Shown: positions 33,862 to 43,172, counted from the first letter of the stretch. The stretch: 64,000 nucleotides of DNA from Acidobacteriota bacterium (GCA_016716435.1 JADJWI010000008.1:997501-1061500), one strand, 5' to 3'. The notes: generated by a model not told the origin, from the sequence alone. Numbers and translations: made by a program.

Positions 33862-34965
33862 TTGAACGAATATACGGAAAAAGATCTTGAGCATATGCGG
33901 CGGACCCTTGAGCTCTCGCGTGCCGGAATTGGGCTTGTTTCGCCAAACCCGTTGGTAGGTTGCGTTGTCGTTTCAGAAAGCGGCGAAGTGATCGGCGAAG
34001 GCACGTACATCAAGAGCGACGTCACGCACGCCGAAGTTATCGCATTGATGAAGGCCGGAGCAAATGCGGCCGGCGGCACGGCTTACGTTTCGCTGGAACC
34101 GCACGATCATCACGGTAAAACGCGGCCATGCACCGAAGCGCTCATCAATGCCGGGATTTCGCGCGTCGTTTGTCCGATCGAGGATCCGAATCCGCTTGTT
34201 TCAGGAAAGGGTTTTGATCATCTTCGATCGGCTGGCGTCGAGGTTGTGACGGGAATTCTCGCCGAAGAGGCCGCTCGCATTAACGAAAAGTTCATCTGCT
34301 GGCACAGGAACGGAAGGCCGTTCATTCACCTAAAGCTCGCGATGTCTCTTGATGGCCGCATCTCGCTCAAGAACAGCGTCTCGACCGCACTTTCGGGCGA
34401 AGCTGCCCAGCACCGAGTTCACGAACTCCGGCACGAGCACGATGCGATAATGGTTGGAGCAACGACCGCCTCCGTCGATGACCCGTTGTTGACCGACCGC
34501 AGCGGAAAGCCTCGGCTCCGGCCGCTCGCTCGTGTGGTTTTGGACAATAGCCTTAGACTGCCGACGAGTTCGAAGCTCGCAACAACCACCGAAGAAGCTC
34601 CGACCTTCGTTCTGACCAACTGCATCGATCCGGAACGCGTCAGTCCGCTTCACGAAAAGGGTGTTGACGTAATACTGCTCGAGGGTGGAGCGAGGAATCT
34701 TGTAGGTGTACTTGATGAACTGAAACGTCGCGAGATCCAAAGCATTTTGGTCGAGGGCGGTACGGCGGTTGCCGGGGCGTTCATCGATGCAAAGCTGGTC
34801 GATAAGGTGACGTTCATCTTCGCTCCGCTGGTGATCGGCGGAAGCGAAGCACCGAATGCGGTCGGCGGCCGCGGTGCTGAATCACTTGCTGAAGCCCTGA
34901 AGCTCCGAAACGTCACCATCGCCCGCCTGGGCGATGACATCGAGATCACCGGCTACCCGAGCTAA
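33862..34965 (+). CDS. ribD: Bifunctional riboflavin biosynthesis protein RibD with an unusual zinc ligand
   Basis: The 367-residue enzyme carries the deaminase domain (1-145) and the reductase domain (146-367) that catalyse the second and third steps of riboflavin synthesis. Motifs include NPLVGCVVV, HAEV (His56, Glu58) and, in the reductase half, LAMSLDGRI and ILVEGGTAVAGAF. The zinc site is odd: the usual PCSHHG...PC pattern reads PHDHHGKTRPC, so the first zinc cysteine is His81 while Cys90 is kept. Translation starts at TTG 33862. It follows ftsY with 30 bases between. Identification is secure. Confidence 0.95.
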   Translation: MNEYTEKDLEHMRRTLELSRAGIGLVSPNPLVGCVVVSESGEVIGEGTYIKSDVTHAEVIALMKAGANAAGGTAYVSLEPHDHHGKTRPCTEALINAGISRVVCPIEDPNPLVSGKGFDHLRSAGVEVVTGILAEEAARINEKFICWHRNGRPFIHLKLAMSLDGRISLKNSVSTALSGEAAQHRVHELRHEHDAIMVGATTASVDDPLLTDRSGKPRLRPLARVVLDNSLRLPTSSKLATTTEEAPTFVLTNCIDPERVSPLHEKGVDVILLEGGARNLVGVLDELKRREIQSILVEGGTAVAGAFIDAKLVDKVTFIFAPLVIGGSEAPNAVGGRGAESLAEALKLRNVTIARLGDDIEITGYPS

Positions 34966-34985
34966 TTACACACCTACGCTAATGT

Positions 34986-36455
34986 TTAAGCGTTCGTCAT
35001 GAACCCTAGATCGGTGACAGGGAAGTTGCCGATATTCGGGAAGACAAATGGCATATCCGCTTCACTCAGACCAAACCAGCGGGCAAGCGTTCCCGCGTAT
35101 TGCTCGACGGAGGCCGTCGGGATCCACCGTCCTCTAGCACCGGTGCCGAAATCGGCGTCGTCCGGGCCGTTGTTGACCAGGGTCGGGAACGGTGTGCCGT
35201 TCGACGCGTTGATCCCGTAAAAGTCCGACGCGGTTACCGCACCGCCGATGACGAACTGGTGATTTGCCCAACCATGGTCGCTGCCGACGTTCGCACCGGT
35301 TCCGGCGGGATCGAATGTGCGGTTGAAATCCGTAAGCGTAAACTGCGTAACCTTGTCTTCAATGCCTTGTGCGGTCATCTCATCATAGAAGGCCCGCGAG
35401 GCTTGGCTGAAATGTGTAAGCAAACCCTGCTGCCCAAGCAGCTGGCCGTTGTGTGTATCAAAACCATCAAGCGAACAATAAAAGACCTGTCGATTTACCC
35501 TGAGCGAACTGCGGGCCTTTATCATTCTTGCGATCTGCTTTAGTTGATTACCAAATTCCGTGGCCGGGAAGGTGACACTTACCTCATTCGCAGAGTTCAG
35601 TGTCCGGCTGATCCGCAGAGCTTCGCTCTGAATATTGTTCGAAGCCTCCACAAGGTCTTGACCTTTCTCAAGGAGTATTTGTGTCTCAAGAGCAGCAAGC
35701 CGTGCATTAGCGATGGGTGTACCGTTATAGCCCGTCAGTGAAAAGATCGAGCTAAGCGGTGTCGGTGCGGGGCCGAGCGACAGCGGCTGCTCATTCTCGC
35801 CAACCGTGAAAAGACGCGGCCCGACTATCGAGGAAACGGTTGGAACAAGGCGGTCAGGGTTCGAGCCGAGTGTCATTTTGTCGGCAATGCGTCCTCCCCA
35901 GCCGCTGAGCATTACTGCATCCGCCCGCGAATTGTGGTGCTGCTGAGTTTGGTCCGTGTGTGAGAAAAGGTTTCGCGGCCTGACGGTTGGGTCTGCCTGA
36001 AACTGAGCACGGGTGATAGGCATAATCAGTGGCCCGACGCCGCTTACAACCGCCATCTTACCCGTATCCCAGAGCGGATGAAGCCCGGGGTTCAGTCCGT
36101 TTGCAACAGTTCCCAATGCCGGATGAAGCCCGTAAGCCGATCCGCCGATCCGCGGTACCGCTATCGGAAGCAAAGATTTCTGCGGCAGAGCGAGACCGCG
36201 TGTGCCGCGAGCCTGAAAATAGTGATCATAGCCGCTGACGGATTGATCCGAATGGAGCGGCACGATGGTATTGTTTCCGTCATTTCCGCCATTGAAATAG
36301 ATACAAACGAGGGCTCGGTAATCCTGCGGCTCTTTGCCCTCCGGGGCTTGGGCAAGAGCACTCATCAGTCCGAAAGGCTGCGGGCCCGAGACAAGCCCGG
36401 CCATCGTAAGGCCCGCACCGGCATGTGCTAGAAATCGTCTTCTGGAAATTGTCAT
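34986..36455 (-). CDS. DUF1501 family Tat-exported protein
   Basis: The 489-residue protein begins with a twin-arginine signal (SRRRFLAHAGAGLTMAGLV) and has the DUF1501 landmarks: YFNGGNDGNNTIVPL near residue 52, FSHTDQTQQHHN near 165, GFDTHNGQ near 330 and a DHGWANHQFVIGG near 405. These resemble alkaline-phosphatase-fold sulfatase-like proteins with metal ligands, but the biochemical function is unproven. It is the second gene of a pair with the DUF1800 gene, starting 3 bases after its stop. Such pairs are common in Gram-negative environmental bacteria. Confidence 0.92.
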   Translation of the reverse strand: MTISRRRFLAHAGAGLTMAGLVSGPQPFGLMSALAQAPEGKEPQDYRALVCIYFNGGNDGNNTIVPLHSDQSVSGYDHYFQARGTRGLALPQKSLLPIAVPRIGGSAYGLHPALGTVANGLNPGLHPLWDTGKMAVVSGVGPLIMPITRAQFQADPTVRPRNLFSHTDQTQQHHNSRADAVMLSGWGGRIADKMTLGSNPDRLVPTVSSIVGPRLFTVGENEQPLSLGPAPTPLSSIFSLTGYNGTPIANARLAALETQILLEKGQDLVEASNNIQSEALRISRTLNSANEVSVTFPATEFGNQLKQIARMIKARSSLRVNRQVFYCSLDGFDTHNGQLLGQQGLLTHFSQASRAFYDEMTAQGIEDKVTQFTLTDFNRTFDPAGTGANVGSDHGWANHQFVIGGAVTASDFYGINASNGTPFPTLVNNGPDDADFGTGARGRWIPTASVEQYAGTLARWFGLSEADMPFVFPNIGNFPVTDLGFMTNA

Positions 36456-36458
36456 TGG

Positions 36459-38609
36459 TTACCTCTGGATCTGATAGGCCGATGAAACGGCGATCAAATA
36501 AACCGCGGTCCTTATCCTAAGCATCGGATTCATTGCCGGAACGGCGACAACGGCCTTCAATATCGCGTCGCGTTGTCCGGGGTGCATTCTGCCGTGCATC
36601 ATTCTTGCGTTGAGGGCATCGAGCAGCATGCCGCCGGTCGGGTCGGCCTCAGCGGCGGGCACGAACTCGCCGAAGGTCAGGGAAGTGCCACGGAGCGAGT
36701 CGGTCGCGTTCGGCGTTAGCCCATCAAAGATCAGCGTGTGTAGGAAATTCGTTCGCCGGGTTGATGTGTTCGTGTTCAGCAATTCGAACTCGGGTGCAAG
36801 GATGGTCGTCCCCGGAACGTTGTAATCCGGCGAGAAGTAATTGAAAACCGTCGGCGAGTTGAACGGATTCTGACCCATCAGGTTCGAATAGCTCGCCAGG
36901 GCTCCATCGCTTCGGTTATTGCCGTTGAAATCGAGAGCCGGGAAAATTCTAGCTAGATTGGTGATCAACTGGACCGGTTCACGAAGCTTGCCGTACCGCG
37001 GGTCGGTCTTGGCATCGCCGCGCGCTTCGGGGTCGAGAAGGATCGCCCGCAGCAGTGCCTTCATATCGCCGCGTGGGCTGCCCGTTTCACCATTGAAAAC
37101 GGCTGCGACGCGTTCGACGTAAGCCGGCGAGGGATCACTCGTGACCATCTGCTTGATCATCAACTTGCCAATATATGGCCCCAAATTCGGATGGTGAAAG
37201 ATATTGTCAAGAGCCATGTTCAGTGACTGCTCGGCATAGTTCCTGATCTGTTCGGGGTCCGTGCAGTTCTCACATGCCGGAATGATCGGATGCGGGGCGT
37301 TCGGATATTGCAGCAGCGTCTTTGCCGAAAGGTCATGGTTCGCCGGATTGAGGATCATCGGATCCTTGTAGTTAACGATGCCCGGCGACGAGTTTTGGCA
37401 GGTGATGTTGCAGAAGGTCCAGCCCGTCAAAACCCTTGTGAATGCATTCACCGTCTCCTGGTCGTAGGTTGGAATCGGCTGGCCATTCTGTCCGAGTCGC
37501 GGGGTGCCGTTGGGATTGAGTTCATAAAGCCCGATCGAGAAAAGCTGTAATATCTCACGCGGGAAATTCTCGTTCGGGTTCGCTCGCGTGCTGCGGACCA
37601 TATCGAGGTAATGCCCCATCGCCGGATTCAGCGTCATGTCATGCATTAGCTGTCGATAATTCCCGAAAGCGTTTTCCGAGAGAACCTTGTGATAAGCGAC
37701 CGCGTGGCTGCTCTGTTGAACGGTCAGGCCAGACGTGACCCAAATCTGGCTAAGCGACCACGCCGTTCGATGGCGGAGTTGTGCATCACCGTAGAGGGCC
37801 TCGGTAAAGAACCACCTCTGTAGCGGGATCATTGTGTAACGCTCGCGATAGCAGTGCGGGAACGTCGAAAGGCTGCAATCCATCGGCGGATTCGTCGGCG
37901 ATTGCGGCGGGTTCGGATAGGCAAAGGTCGGATACGGGGCCTCAAATTGTTCGGCAAGCCAAGTCCGAAGGCCGATGCGACGCAGTCGCATATCAAGGAT
38001 CGGCGAGGGGCCAAACGCCGCCTGTTCAGCAAAGCGTTTGCGATCGCCGGAATATCGGTAGCCGACATATTCGGCATCGCTTGCGGAAGGGGCAGCCAGC
38101 GGGAAAGTTTTTGGTAGTTCGATGCCGCCGGTCCCGCCGAGCCCGATCTTCAGCATATTCGAGGCATTGCCACGCCAGCTAACATAGATAATCGAATCGC
38201 CATCGGCGATCGGTTGGCCGCGGAAGCCGCTTCGGTCGAAGAGGCGAAAACGCAAAGCAAACTCCGAGTTCGCAACACTTTGGAGTTCTTGGACGTCGAG
38301 CTCAAACGTTTTTCCGCTCCGCTGCTTGAGAAACAATCTGACCGAATTTGCCCCTTCGTTCTGACTCAGCTCGATCCCGCGAATGAATGCCGTCAACGAA
38401 GTATCGGCCGACGGATGCACGACAGTAAGCTCGCGGGCTTGCTGCTGTTTGAAGATCGGCGCGGTTTCGCGAATTAGAATTCTTTCCGCATCACTACCGG
38501 AAACAAGGATCGGCGATGGGGAATTCGGGTTCGGGTCTTCCTGAGCACTAACCGCGAAGGAGACGAGCAGCAGGGCGAGGGCCGAACGCAGGTAAATATG
38601 TCGTTTCAT
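36459..38609 (-). CDS. DUF1800 family secreted protein
   Basis: The protein of about 716 residues starts at ATG 38609 with a signal peptide (MKRHIYLRSALALLLVSFAVSAQ). Its body matches DUF1800: WWFTEA-like (QRWFFTEALYGDAQLRHR), FPREILQLFSIGLYELNPNG, LTGWTF, and a PHILI-like HHPNLGPYIGKLMIKQMVTSDPS. An N-terminal region of about 200 residues is family-variable. The function is unknown, but the pairing with a DUF1501 protein is conserved. It is the promoter-proximal gene, divergent from rsmA. An upstream Met at 38624 gives only five extra residues. Confidence 0.9.
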   Translation of the reverse strand: MKRHIYLRSALALLLVSFAVSAQEDPNPNSPSPILVSGSDAERILIRETAPIFKQQQARELTVVHPSADTSLTAFIRGIELSQNEGANSVRLFLKQRSGKTFELDVQELQSVANSEFALRFRLFDRSGFRGQPIADGDSIIYVSWRGNASNMLKIGLGGTGGIELPKTFPLAAPSASDAEYVGYRYSGDRKRFAEQAAFGPSPILDMRLRRIGLRTWLAEQFEAPYPTFAYPNPPQSPTNPPMDCSLSTFPHCYRERYTMIPLQRWFFTEALYGDAQLRHRTAWSLSQIWVTSGLTVQQSSHAVAYHKVLSENAFGNYRQLMHDMTLNPAMGHYLDMVRSTRANPNENFPREILQLFSIGLYELNPNGTPRLGQNGQPIPTYDQETVNAFTRVLTGWTFCNITCQNSSPGIVNYKDPMILNPANHDLSAKTLLQYPNAPHPIIPACENCTDPEQIRNYAEQSLNMALDNIFHHPNLGPYIGKLMIKQMVTSDPSPAYVERVAAVFNGETGSPRGDMKALLRAILLDPEARGDAKTDPRYGKLREPVQLITNLARIFPALDFNGNNRSDGALASYSNLMGQNPFNSPTVFNYFSPDYNVPGTTILAPEFELLNTNTSTRRTNFLHTLIFDGLTPNATDSLRGTSLTFGEFVPAAEADPTGGMLLDALNARMMHGRMHPGQRDAILKAVVAVPAMNPMLRIRTAVYLIAVSSAYQIQR

Positions 38610-38756
38610 ATGCGAAAAGGTCAATAACCAAAGTTACGCGAAAGGCAAAAAACAAGAACGCTAAATTTATAAGCGAATTGGGCCGATTTCACAACCCTTA
38701 GCCCTGCACTGAGGCGGGCTTGCTGAAGCCGTCTGCTGCGCCTAAACTCGTTAAGA

Positions 38757-39575
38757 ATGAGCGAATCGGACATTAGACCTTTGCGGGCAAAACGTTCGCT
38801 CGGCCAGAATTTCCTGGTTGATGGAAACTACGTCCGAAAGATCGTTGCCGCGATAAAGCCACTCGCGGGCGAATTGGTGGTCGAAATCGGCCCCGGCCGG
38901 GGTGCCTTAACGGAAGGCTTGCTCGAAAGCGGAGCCGCTGTTCTTGCAATAGAACTCGACCGCGAACTCGTGCCCGAACTGCACTCGCGATTCACGCCAA
39001 CCGACAGGTTCAGGGTCGTAGAGGCTGATGCAACGGAAGTTGACCTCAGTGACCTGATCGATTCACACTTCCCAGGAACTGTGCGGGCCAAGATTGTTGC
39101 GAATCTCCCGTACTACATTTCGACTGCGATACTGCAGCATCTGGCGGCGGAGCGGCATTGCCTTTCGGAACTTGTTCTGATGTTTCAACGCGAGGTGGTT
39201 GACCGAATCACGGCCCCGGCGGCAAACAGCGATCGCGGATTTCTAACGGTTATGGTTGAAGGAGCTTTTGAGGTCGAGCGGCTCTTTGATGTTCCGCCGG
39301 AAGCGTTTCGCCCACGCCCAAAGATATGGAGCTCGGTTGTTCGGCTCGTGCCTAAGCCGGAAAGCCTTGCCGACGAGCCGGCGTTTCGCGGCTTGATCAG
39401 CGCGGCATTTGCCCAAAAGCGAAAGACCATCGGCAACAATCTCAAGAGCAATTTTCCGGACGCCACTTCGGCACTCGCAGCGGCCGGTATCGACGCAAAG
39501 CGCCGAGCCGAGACGCTTGAGCTTGCTGAATGGCTTCGCCTATATGCCGAGCTCCGTTCTTCGGCGGAACAATGA
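38757..39575 (+). CDS. rsmA: 16S rRNA (adenine1518-N6/adenine1519-N6) dimethyltransferase
   Basis: The 272-residue enzyme dimethylates two adenines near the 3' end of 16S rRNA. Signatures are LGQNFLVD, VEIGPGRGALTEGLL (SAM loop), NLPYYIST (catalytic) and the C-terminal RPRPKIWSSVVRLVP. Length and motif order are typical of KsgA/RsmA. It is read divergently from the DUF1800 gene, and 58 bases before the RNase J gene. The window has no pdxA or surA neighbour, unlike enterobacteria. Confidence 0.95.
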   Translation: MSESDIRPLRAKRSLGQNFLVDGNYVRKIVAAIKPLAGELVVEIGPGRGALTEGLLESGAAVLAIELDRELVPELHSRFTPTDRFRVVEADATEVDLSDLIDSHFPGTVRAKIVANLPYYISTAILQHLAAERHCLSELVLMFQREVVDRITAPAANSDRGFLTVMVEGAFEVERLFDVPPEAFRPRPKIWSSVVRLVPKPESLADEPAFRGLISAAFAQKRKTIGNNLKSNFPDATSALAAAGIDAKRRAETLELAEWLRLYAELRSSAEQ

Positions 39576-39633
39576 CGGCCGCAGATGTGCTAATATCTAA
39601 GGTTTATTGTAATTCAGAAAAGGCGGTATCTGA

Positions 39634-41322
39634 TTGAGTAGAATAGAGATAATACCACTTGGCGGCATCGGTGAGTTCGGGATGAACTGCATGGGCATCC
39701 GTTATGGCGACGAGATGATCGTCGTCGATGCCGGGATGGGGTTTCCCGAGGAAACGCCCTATGGCGTCGATATTTCGATCCCAAACTTCGATTTTCTCGA
39801 GGAATATCGCGACGACCTAACCGCGATCATCCTTACGCATGGGCACGAGGACCACATTGGAGCTCTGCCTTATATCCTGCGGAAGTTCAATCTGCCGGTT
39901 TACGCATCGCGGTTCACACAGGCACTTATTGAGAAAAAACTCGATGAGCACGAGATGCTGAATGACGTTCTGCTACATCGCGTGCGGGCGAACGATATCG
40001 CCAAGATCGGCAATTTCGAAATCGAATTTATCCACGCTTCGCATTCGCTCGTCGACTGCTTTTCGCTTGCCATCACGACCCCGATCGGGACCGTCATACA
40101 CACCGGTGATTACAAAATTGACCCGACGCCAGTTATCGGGCCGACCTACGACCTGAAAACTCTCGGAGAATATGGCGACCGCGGTGTTTTGGCCCTGCTT
40201 GGGGATTCGACCAATGCTACGGTGCCGGGACGGACGCCTTCGGAGCAGGACGTGATACCTGCTTTCCGCGAGATCTTCGAAGAAACCGAAGGCCGTCTCT
40301 TTGTCTCGACGTTTTCATCGTCGATCCATCGACTACAGATCGTTTTCGACATTGCTCATGAGTACGGCCGTAAGGTCTGCGTGCTCGGCCGCTCGATGGT
40401 CAAGAACGTTGAGATTGCCGAAGAGCTCGGCCTCATAAAGATACTTGGCGATACGCTTATCGACCTGAGCTCAGCACGGTCGTATGACGACGATGAGATC
40501 TGCTTCTTGGTCACGGGTTCGCAAGGCGAGATGCGTGCTGCACTTTGGAGTATGGCGACGTCGACCTATAAGGGAATGCAGATCGAAAAGGGGGATACAG
40601 TAGTTCTTTCGGCCCGGATGATACCGGGGAACGAGCGAAATATAAGCCGCCTGATCGGCCACCTTTATAAACGCGGTGCGAATATCATCGAGGAGAAGCG
40701 GCGATTGGTTCACGTCTCCGGCCACGCTTCGCAAGAGGACATTAAGATAGTGGTCGAGACCGCAAGGCCGAAGTATCTTGTCCCGATCCACGGCGAATAT
40801 CGAATGCTCTTTCGTCACAAGGAATACGTCAAGAACCACGTCCTTGGATACGATGATTCAAATATCATTCTTATAGAGAACGGTGACATGCTTGAGATCG
40901 ACGAATTCGGTGCGAGGATCGTTGAAAGGCACGAACTTCACCGCACCTTCATCGATGAAGAATCGCTCGAAGAGATCGAGTATGACGTTATCCGCGAACG
41001 GAAAAAGCTCGCTTATGGCGGAGCGATCTCGCTGGTGGTAACCGTGAACAAAAAGACCCATCAGCTGGTCGGCGACCCGCACATTACCTACAACGGCGTT
41101 GCCGGAATGTCGGATTCCTCATCTCTTGCCATGGGTACAAATGGAATCACTTTCGGAGCCGAGGCTCGGCAGGCCATTTCCACGGCCGTCGGCGAAATGA
41201 AACGCGAACAGATCGCCGACCGAGCGGTGTTCAAAGAGAATTTACGCATCCACCTCAAACGCTTTCTCCAGAAAGAACTCGGTACTAAGCCCGTCATTGT
41301 CACGACCGTGGTGGAGGTTTAG
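39634..41322 (+). CDS. rnj: Ribonuclease J
   Basis: The 562-residue metallo-beta-lactamase/beta-CASP nuclease matures and degrades RNA from 5' ends. The zinc site is THGHEDHIGALPY, followed by the DYKIDPTP strand, the beta-CASP HVSGHASQEDIK and PIHGEYRMLFRH. A C-terminal domain closes the protein. It starts at TTG 39634 (LSRIEIIPLGG, read as Met). It follows rsmA and is followed, 12 bases after its stop, by an ACT gene. RNase J is typical of Gram-positives and many non-proteobacterial phyla, supporting the phylum guess. Confidence 0.95.
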   Translation: MSRIEIIPLGGIGEFGMNCMGIRYGDEMIVVDAGMGFPEETPYGVDISIPNFDFLEEYRDDLTAIILTHGHEDHIGALPYILRKFNLPVYASRFTQALIEKKLDEHEMLNDVLLHRVRANDIAKIGNFEIEFIHASHSLVDCFSLAITTPIGTVIHTGDYKIDPTPVIGPTYDLKTLGEYGDRGVLALLGDSTNATVPGRTPSEQDVIPAFREIFEETEGRLFVSTFSSSIHRLQIVFDIAHEYGRKVCVLGRSMVKNVEIAEELGLIKILGDTLIDLSSARSYDDDEICFLVTGSQGEMRAALWSMATSTYKGMQIEKGDTVVLSARMIPGNERNISRLIGHLYKRGANIIEEKRRLVHVSGHASQEDIKIVVETARPKYLVPIHGEYRMLFRHKEYVKNHVLGYDDSNIILIENGDMLEIDEFGARIVERHELHRTFIDEESLEEIEYDVIRERKKLAYGGAISLVVTVNKKTHQLVGDPHITYNGVAGMSDSSSLAMGTNGITFGAEARQAISTAVGEMKREQIADRAVFKENLRIHLKRFLQKELGTKPVIVTTVVEV

Positions 41323-41334
41323 TCGCTTCCTAAT

Positions 41335-41784
41335 ATGTCTGACGCATCGCCGAATCCCGTTGAACTTCTCGCGTCGACTCAGGTAGTTGTACTACCAGAG
41401 ACGTATTCGCTTGTGGGGCTTGCCGAGGCTGAATGGACGCGGCTGATCGAGGATCCGGCATTGAGTCCGCGGATGTCGACGCCATTCATGATCTTTCGTG
41501 ACCCACACGAAGTTACGATGCTTCTTGACGACGTTGACTTCCGGACGATGCAACATGCACTGCGGTCGGCAAAGGTCGAACGAGGCTTTCGCTTGCTCAC
41601 ATTCGATACTGTAATGGATTTCACGGTGGTTGGCTTTCTGGCGGCCGTTGCGTCGATTCTCGCTGAGGCCAGCGTTTCTATCGTGGCCCTTTCGTCCTTT
41701 TCGCGTGATCACATACTGGTCAAGCAAGATGACCTTGCCCGGGCGCTGAAGGCCCTCGGGCCGCATGTTCACGAGCTTTGCTAG
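41335..41784 (+). CDS. ACT domain-containing protein
   Basis: The 149-residue protein matches the ACT_7/COG3603-type small regulatory proteins: an N-terminal strand region (ETYSLVGLAE), an EVTMLLDD loop, and a C-terminal half with GFRLLTFD, FTVVGFLAAVASILAEASVSIVALSSFSRDHILVK. The last is a classical ACT ligand-binding fold with the amino-acid-binding gly-phe pattern. It lies directly after RNase J (12 bases) and may be co-transcribed. The ligand is unknown. Confidence 0.85.
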   Translation: MSDASPNPVELLASTQVVVLPETYSLVGLAEAEWTRLIEDPALSPRMSTPFMIFRDPHEVTMLLDDVDFRTMQHALRSAKVERGFRLLTFDTVMDFTVVGFLAAVASILAEASVSIVALSSFSRDHILVKQDDLARALKALGPHVHELC

Positions 41785-41893
41785 TTGGTTTGCATTAACT
41801 CATCCTCCATTCGAGCCGCAGGAGCTTCAGTAGCATGCGGGTAGCTCGCTTCTACTTTTCCGAATCCCCGAGTCTGTTTACCACAAAATCGCT

Positions 41894-41925
41894 ACGTGTG
41901 TGCCATCGCACAGACGCGCACGTCG
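41894..41925. repeat. Nested inverted repeat upstream of the stress gene
   Basis: In the 232-base gap before the stress-protein gene, TGTGC (41899-41903) and GCACA (41908-41912) form a 5-bp stem with a 4-base loop. An outer ACGTG/CACGT pair adds a further arm. No T-run follows. It could be an operator or an RNA hairpin; the rest of the gap shows nothing clear. Confidence 0.25.
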
Positions 41926-42016
41926 TAACACTCTAATCTCTAGAAATACACTGTTTCAAACAAGGACAGAATAGTGCCCATACTCAAACTAAAGCACGTT
42001 CTAAGGGGTTAATTAT

Positions 42017-42559
42017 ATGGAAAATCAAGCTACAAGTAGAAAGGCCGAAGGCGGAATGCTAACGGGTATATTCTCGGACAAAGACAGCACAGAGAACGCA
42101 TACAAGACACTTCGCGATCGAGGATACTCGGAAAGCGAAATCAACGTCATCATGTCTGATAAAACGCGTGATCAGTTTTACAAGAACGATCCGGACTCAG
42201 AGATCGGCAACAAAGCAGCTGAAGGCACAGGCATCGGAGGAGCGATCGGCGGCACATTGGGCGCGATCATCGGCGGAGTCGCTGCGATCGGGACGAACCT
42301 CGTTCTCCCCGGCCTCGGATTGATCGTGTGGGGACCGGTTGCAGCCGCATTAGCTGGCGCAGGAGCCGGCGGACTGACAGGCGGATTGGTCGGAGCCCTG
42401 GTTGGATGGGGAATCCCGGAAGAACAGGCAAAACACTACGAGAAGGGAATCGGCGAAGGTGGAACCGTAATCGGCGTGACGCCGAAATCGCAGGAAGATT
42501 CGGACTACTTCCAGAATGAATGGAAGACGAAACACAACGCACAGCATATCTACAGCTAG
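42017..42559 (+). CDS. General stress protein (YflT-like) with glycine-zipper membrane domain
   Basis: The 180 residues begin with a YflT-type general-stress domain (GIFSDKDSTENAYKTLRDRGYSESEINVIMSD, about 16-48), continue with a Gly/Ala-rich double-span glycine-zipper region (about 75-140), and finish with EEQAKHYEKGIGEGGTVIGV. Proteins of this type occur in stress regulons and are found in the envelope. It opens a small cluster with a lipoprotein and a mini membrane protein, closed by a strong terminator. Function is inferred from the family only. Confidence 0.8.
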   Translation: MENQATSRKAEGGMLTGIFSDKDSTENAYKTLRDRGYSESEINVIMSDKTRDQFYKNDPDSEIGNKAAEGTGIGGAIGGTLGAIIGGVAAIGTNLVLPGLGLIVWGPVAAALAGAGAGGLTGGLVGALVGWGIPEEQAKHYEKGIGEGGTVIGVTPKSQEDSDYFQNEWKTKHNAQHIYS

Positions 42560-42629
42560 ACTGAGTTTGGCGAAACTCGGAGCACGGCGTTAATTCACCA
42601 CGCTCCGGGGATCTAGACGAGTGTGCCGC

Positions 42630-42661
42630 GGGGCGGAGATTACCCTGTCTTTTTCCGCCCC
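42630..42661. repeat. Stem-loop in the leader of the lipoprotein gene
   Basis: A perfect 8-bp inverted repeat (GGGGCGGA 42630-42637, TCCGCCCC 42654-42661) with a 16-base loop precedes the lipoprotein start by 50 bases. There is no T-tract, so it is not a classical terminator. It may influence RNA stability or translation. Confidence 0.35.
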
Positions 42662-42710
42662 AAGGCGTCTCGTCGATTTAAAGGAATACCGCAACACAAC
42701 GAGAACTTCT

Positions 42711-42995
42711 ATGAAAACCAAGACAATAGCGATAATTATGTCTCTCGCCTTAGCCGTTATGGCCGGTTGCACGTCAACCAACGATAACGCGAACCTCCGG
42801 GGGGCGAATAGCAACACGGGTTACGTCTCGAACAATTCAAACACTGCAAACAGATCGCCAATGTCCTCAAACACCGGGCAAACATACGGCTCGAATAACA
42901 GTAACTCGGTAAATGGAATGAACCGAACAAATTCAATGGTGAACGCGAGTAACGCAAACAACGCGAATAGCGCGAATAATGCAAACCGGCCGTAG
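42711..42995 (+). CDS. Small asparagine/serine-rich lipoprotein
   Basis: The 94-residue protein starts at ATG 42711 with a lipoprotein signal (MKTKTIAIIMSLALAVMAGC; lipobox AGC at Cys20). The mature part is highly enriched in Asn, Ser, Thr and Gly with repeated NANNAN-like units at the end, and has no globular core. It is probably a surface- or periplasm-exposed lipidated spacer. Its function is unknown. Composition differs sharply from neighbours. It sits between the stress-protein gene and the 29-residue gene. Confidence 0.75.
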   Translation: MKTKTIAIIMSLALAVMAGCTSTNDNANLRGANSNTGYVSNNSNTANRSPMSSNTGQTYGSNNSNSVNGMNRTNSMVNASNANNANSANNANRP

Positions 42996-43017
42996 TTCGG
43001 CCGCTGAGGTAAAACAA

Positions 43018-43107
43018 ATGGATTCAACAACACTCATCATTCTCATCGTTGTCTTGGTACTTCTATTCGGCGGTGGCGGTCTTTGGTACCGGGGCCGCCG
43101 GGGTTAA
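43018..43107 (+). CDS. 29-residue single-span membrane peptide
   Basis: A 29-codon reading frame opens at ATG 43018 with GAGG at 43006-43009 at good spacing and closes with TAA 43105-43107. The peptide is a hydrophobic span (LIILIVVLVLLFGGGG) followed by a basic Tyr/Arg-rich tail (WYRGRRG), the pattern of small DUF3309-like proteins. It lies 22 bases after the lipoprotein stop and before a strong terminator, consistent with a real gene. It is too short for standard gene callers. Confidence 0.65.
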   Translation: MDSTTLIILIVVLVLLFGGGGLWYRGRRG

Positions 43108-43172
43108 CAGGGGAAAGGCCCTTTAACGCATCAATTTGATTTATCTGCGTTCCCGCAAAGGAACAATGACTT

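Noticed and set aside
38720..38748. TTGCTG-17-TAAACT as a promoter for rsmA
   Set aside because: Weak match that would make the mRNA almost leaderless; left out as chance-level.
41785..42016. Possible small RNA or promoter in the 232-base gap before the stress gene
   Set aside because: Only weak, nested short inverted repeats are visible; no T-tract, no -35/-10 pair.
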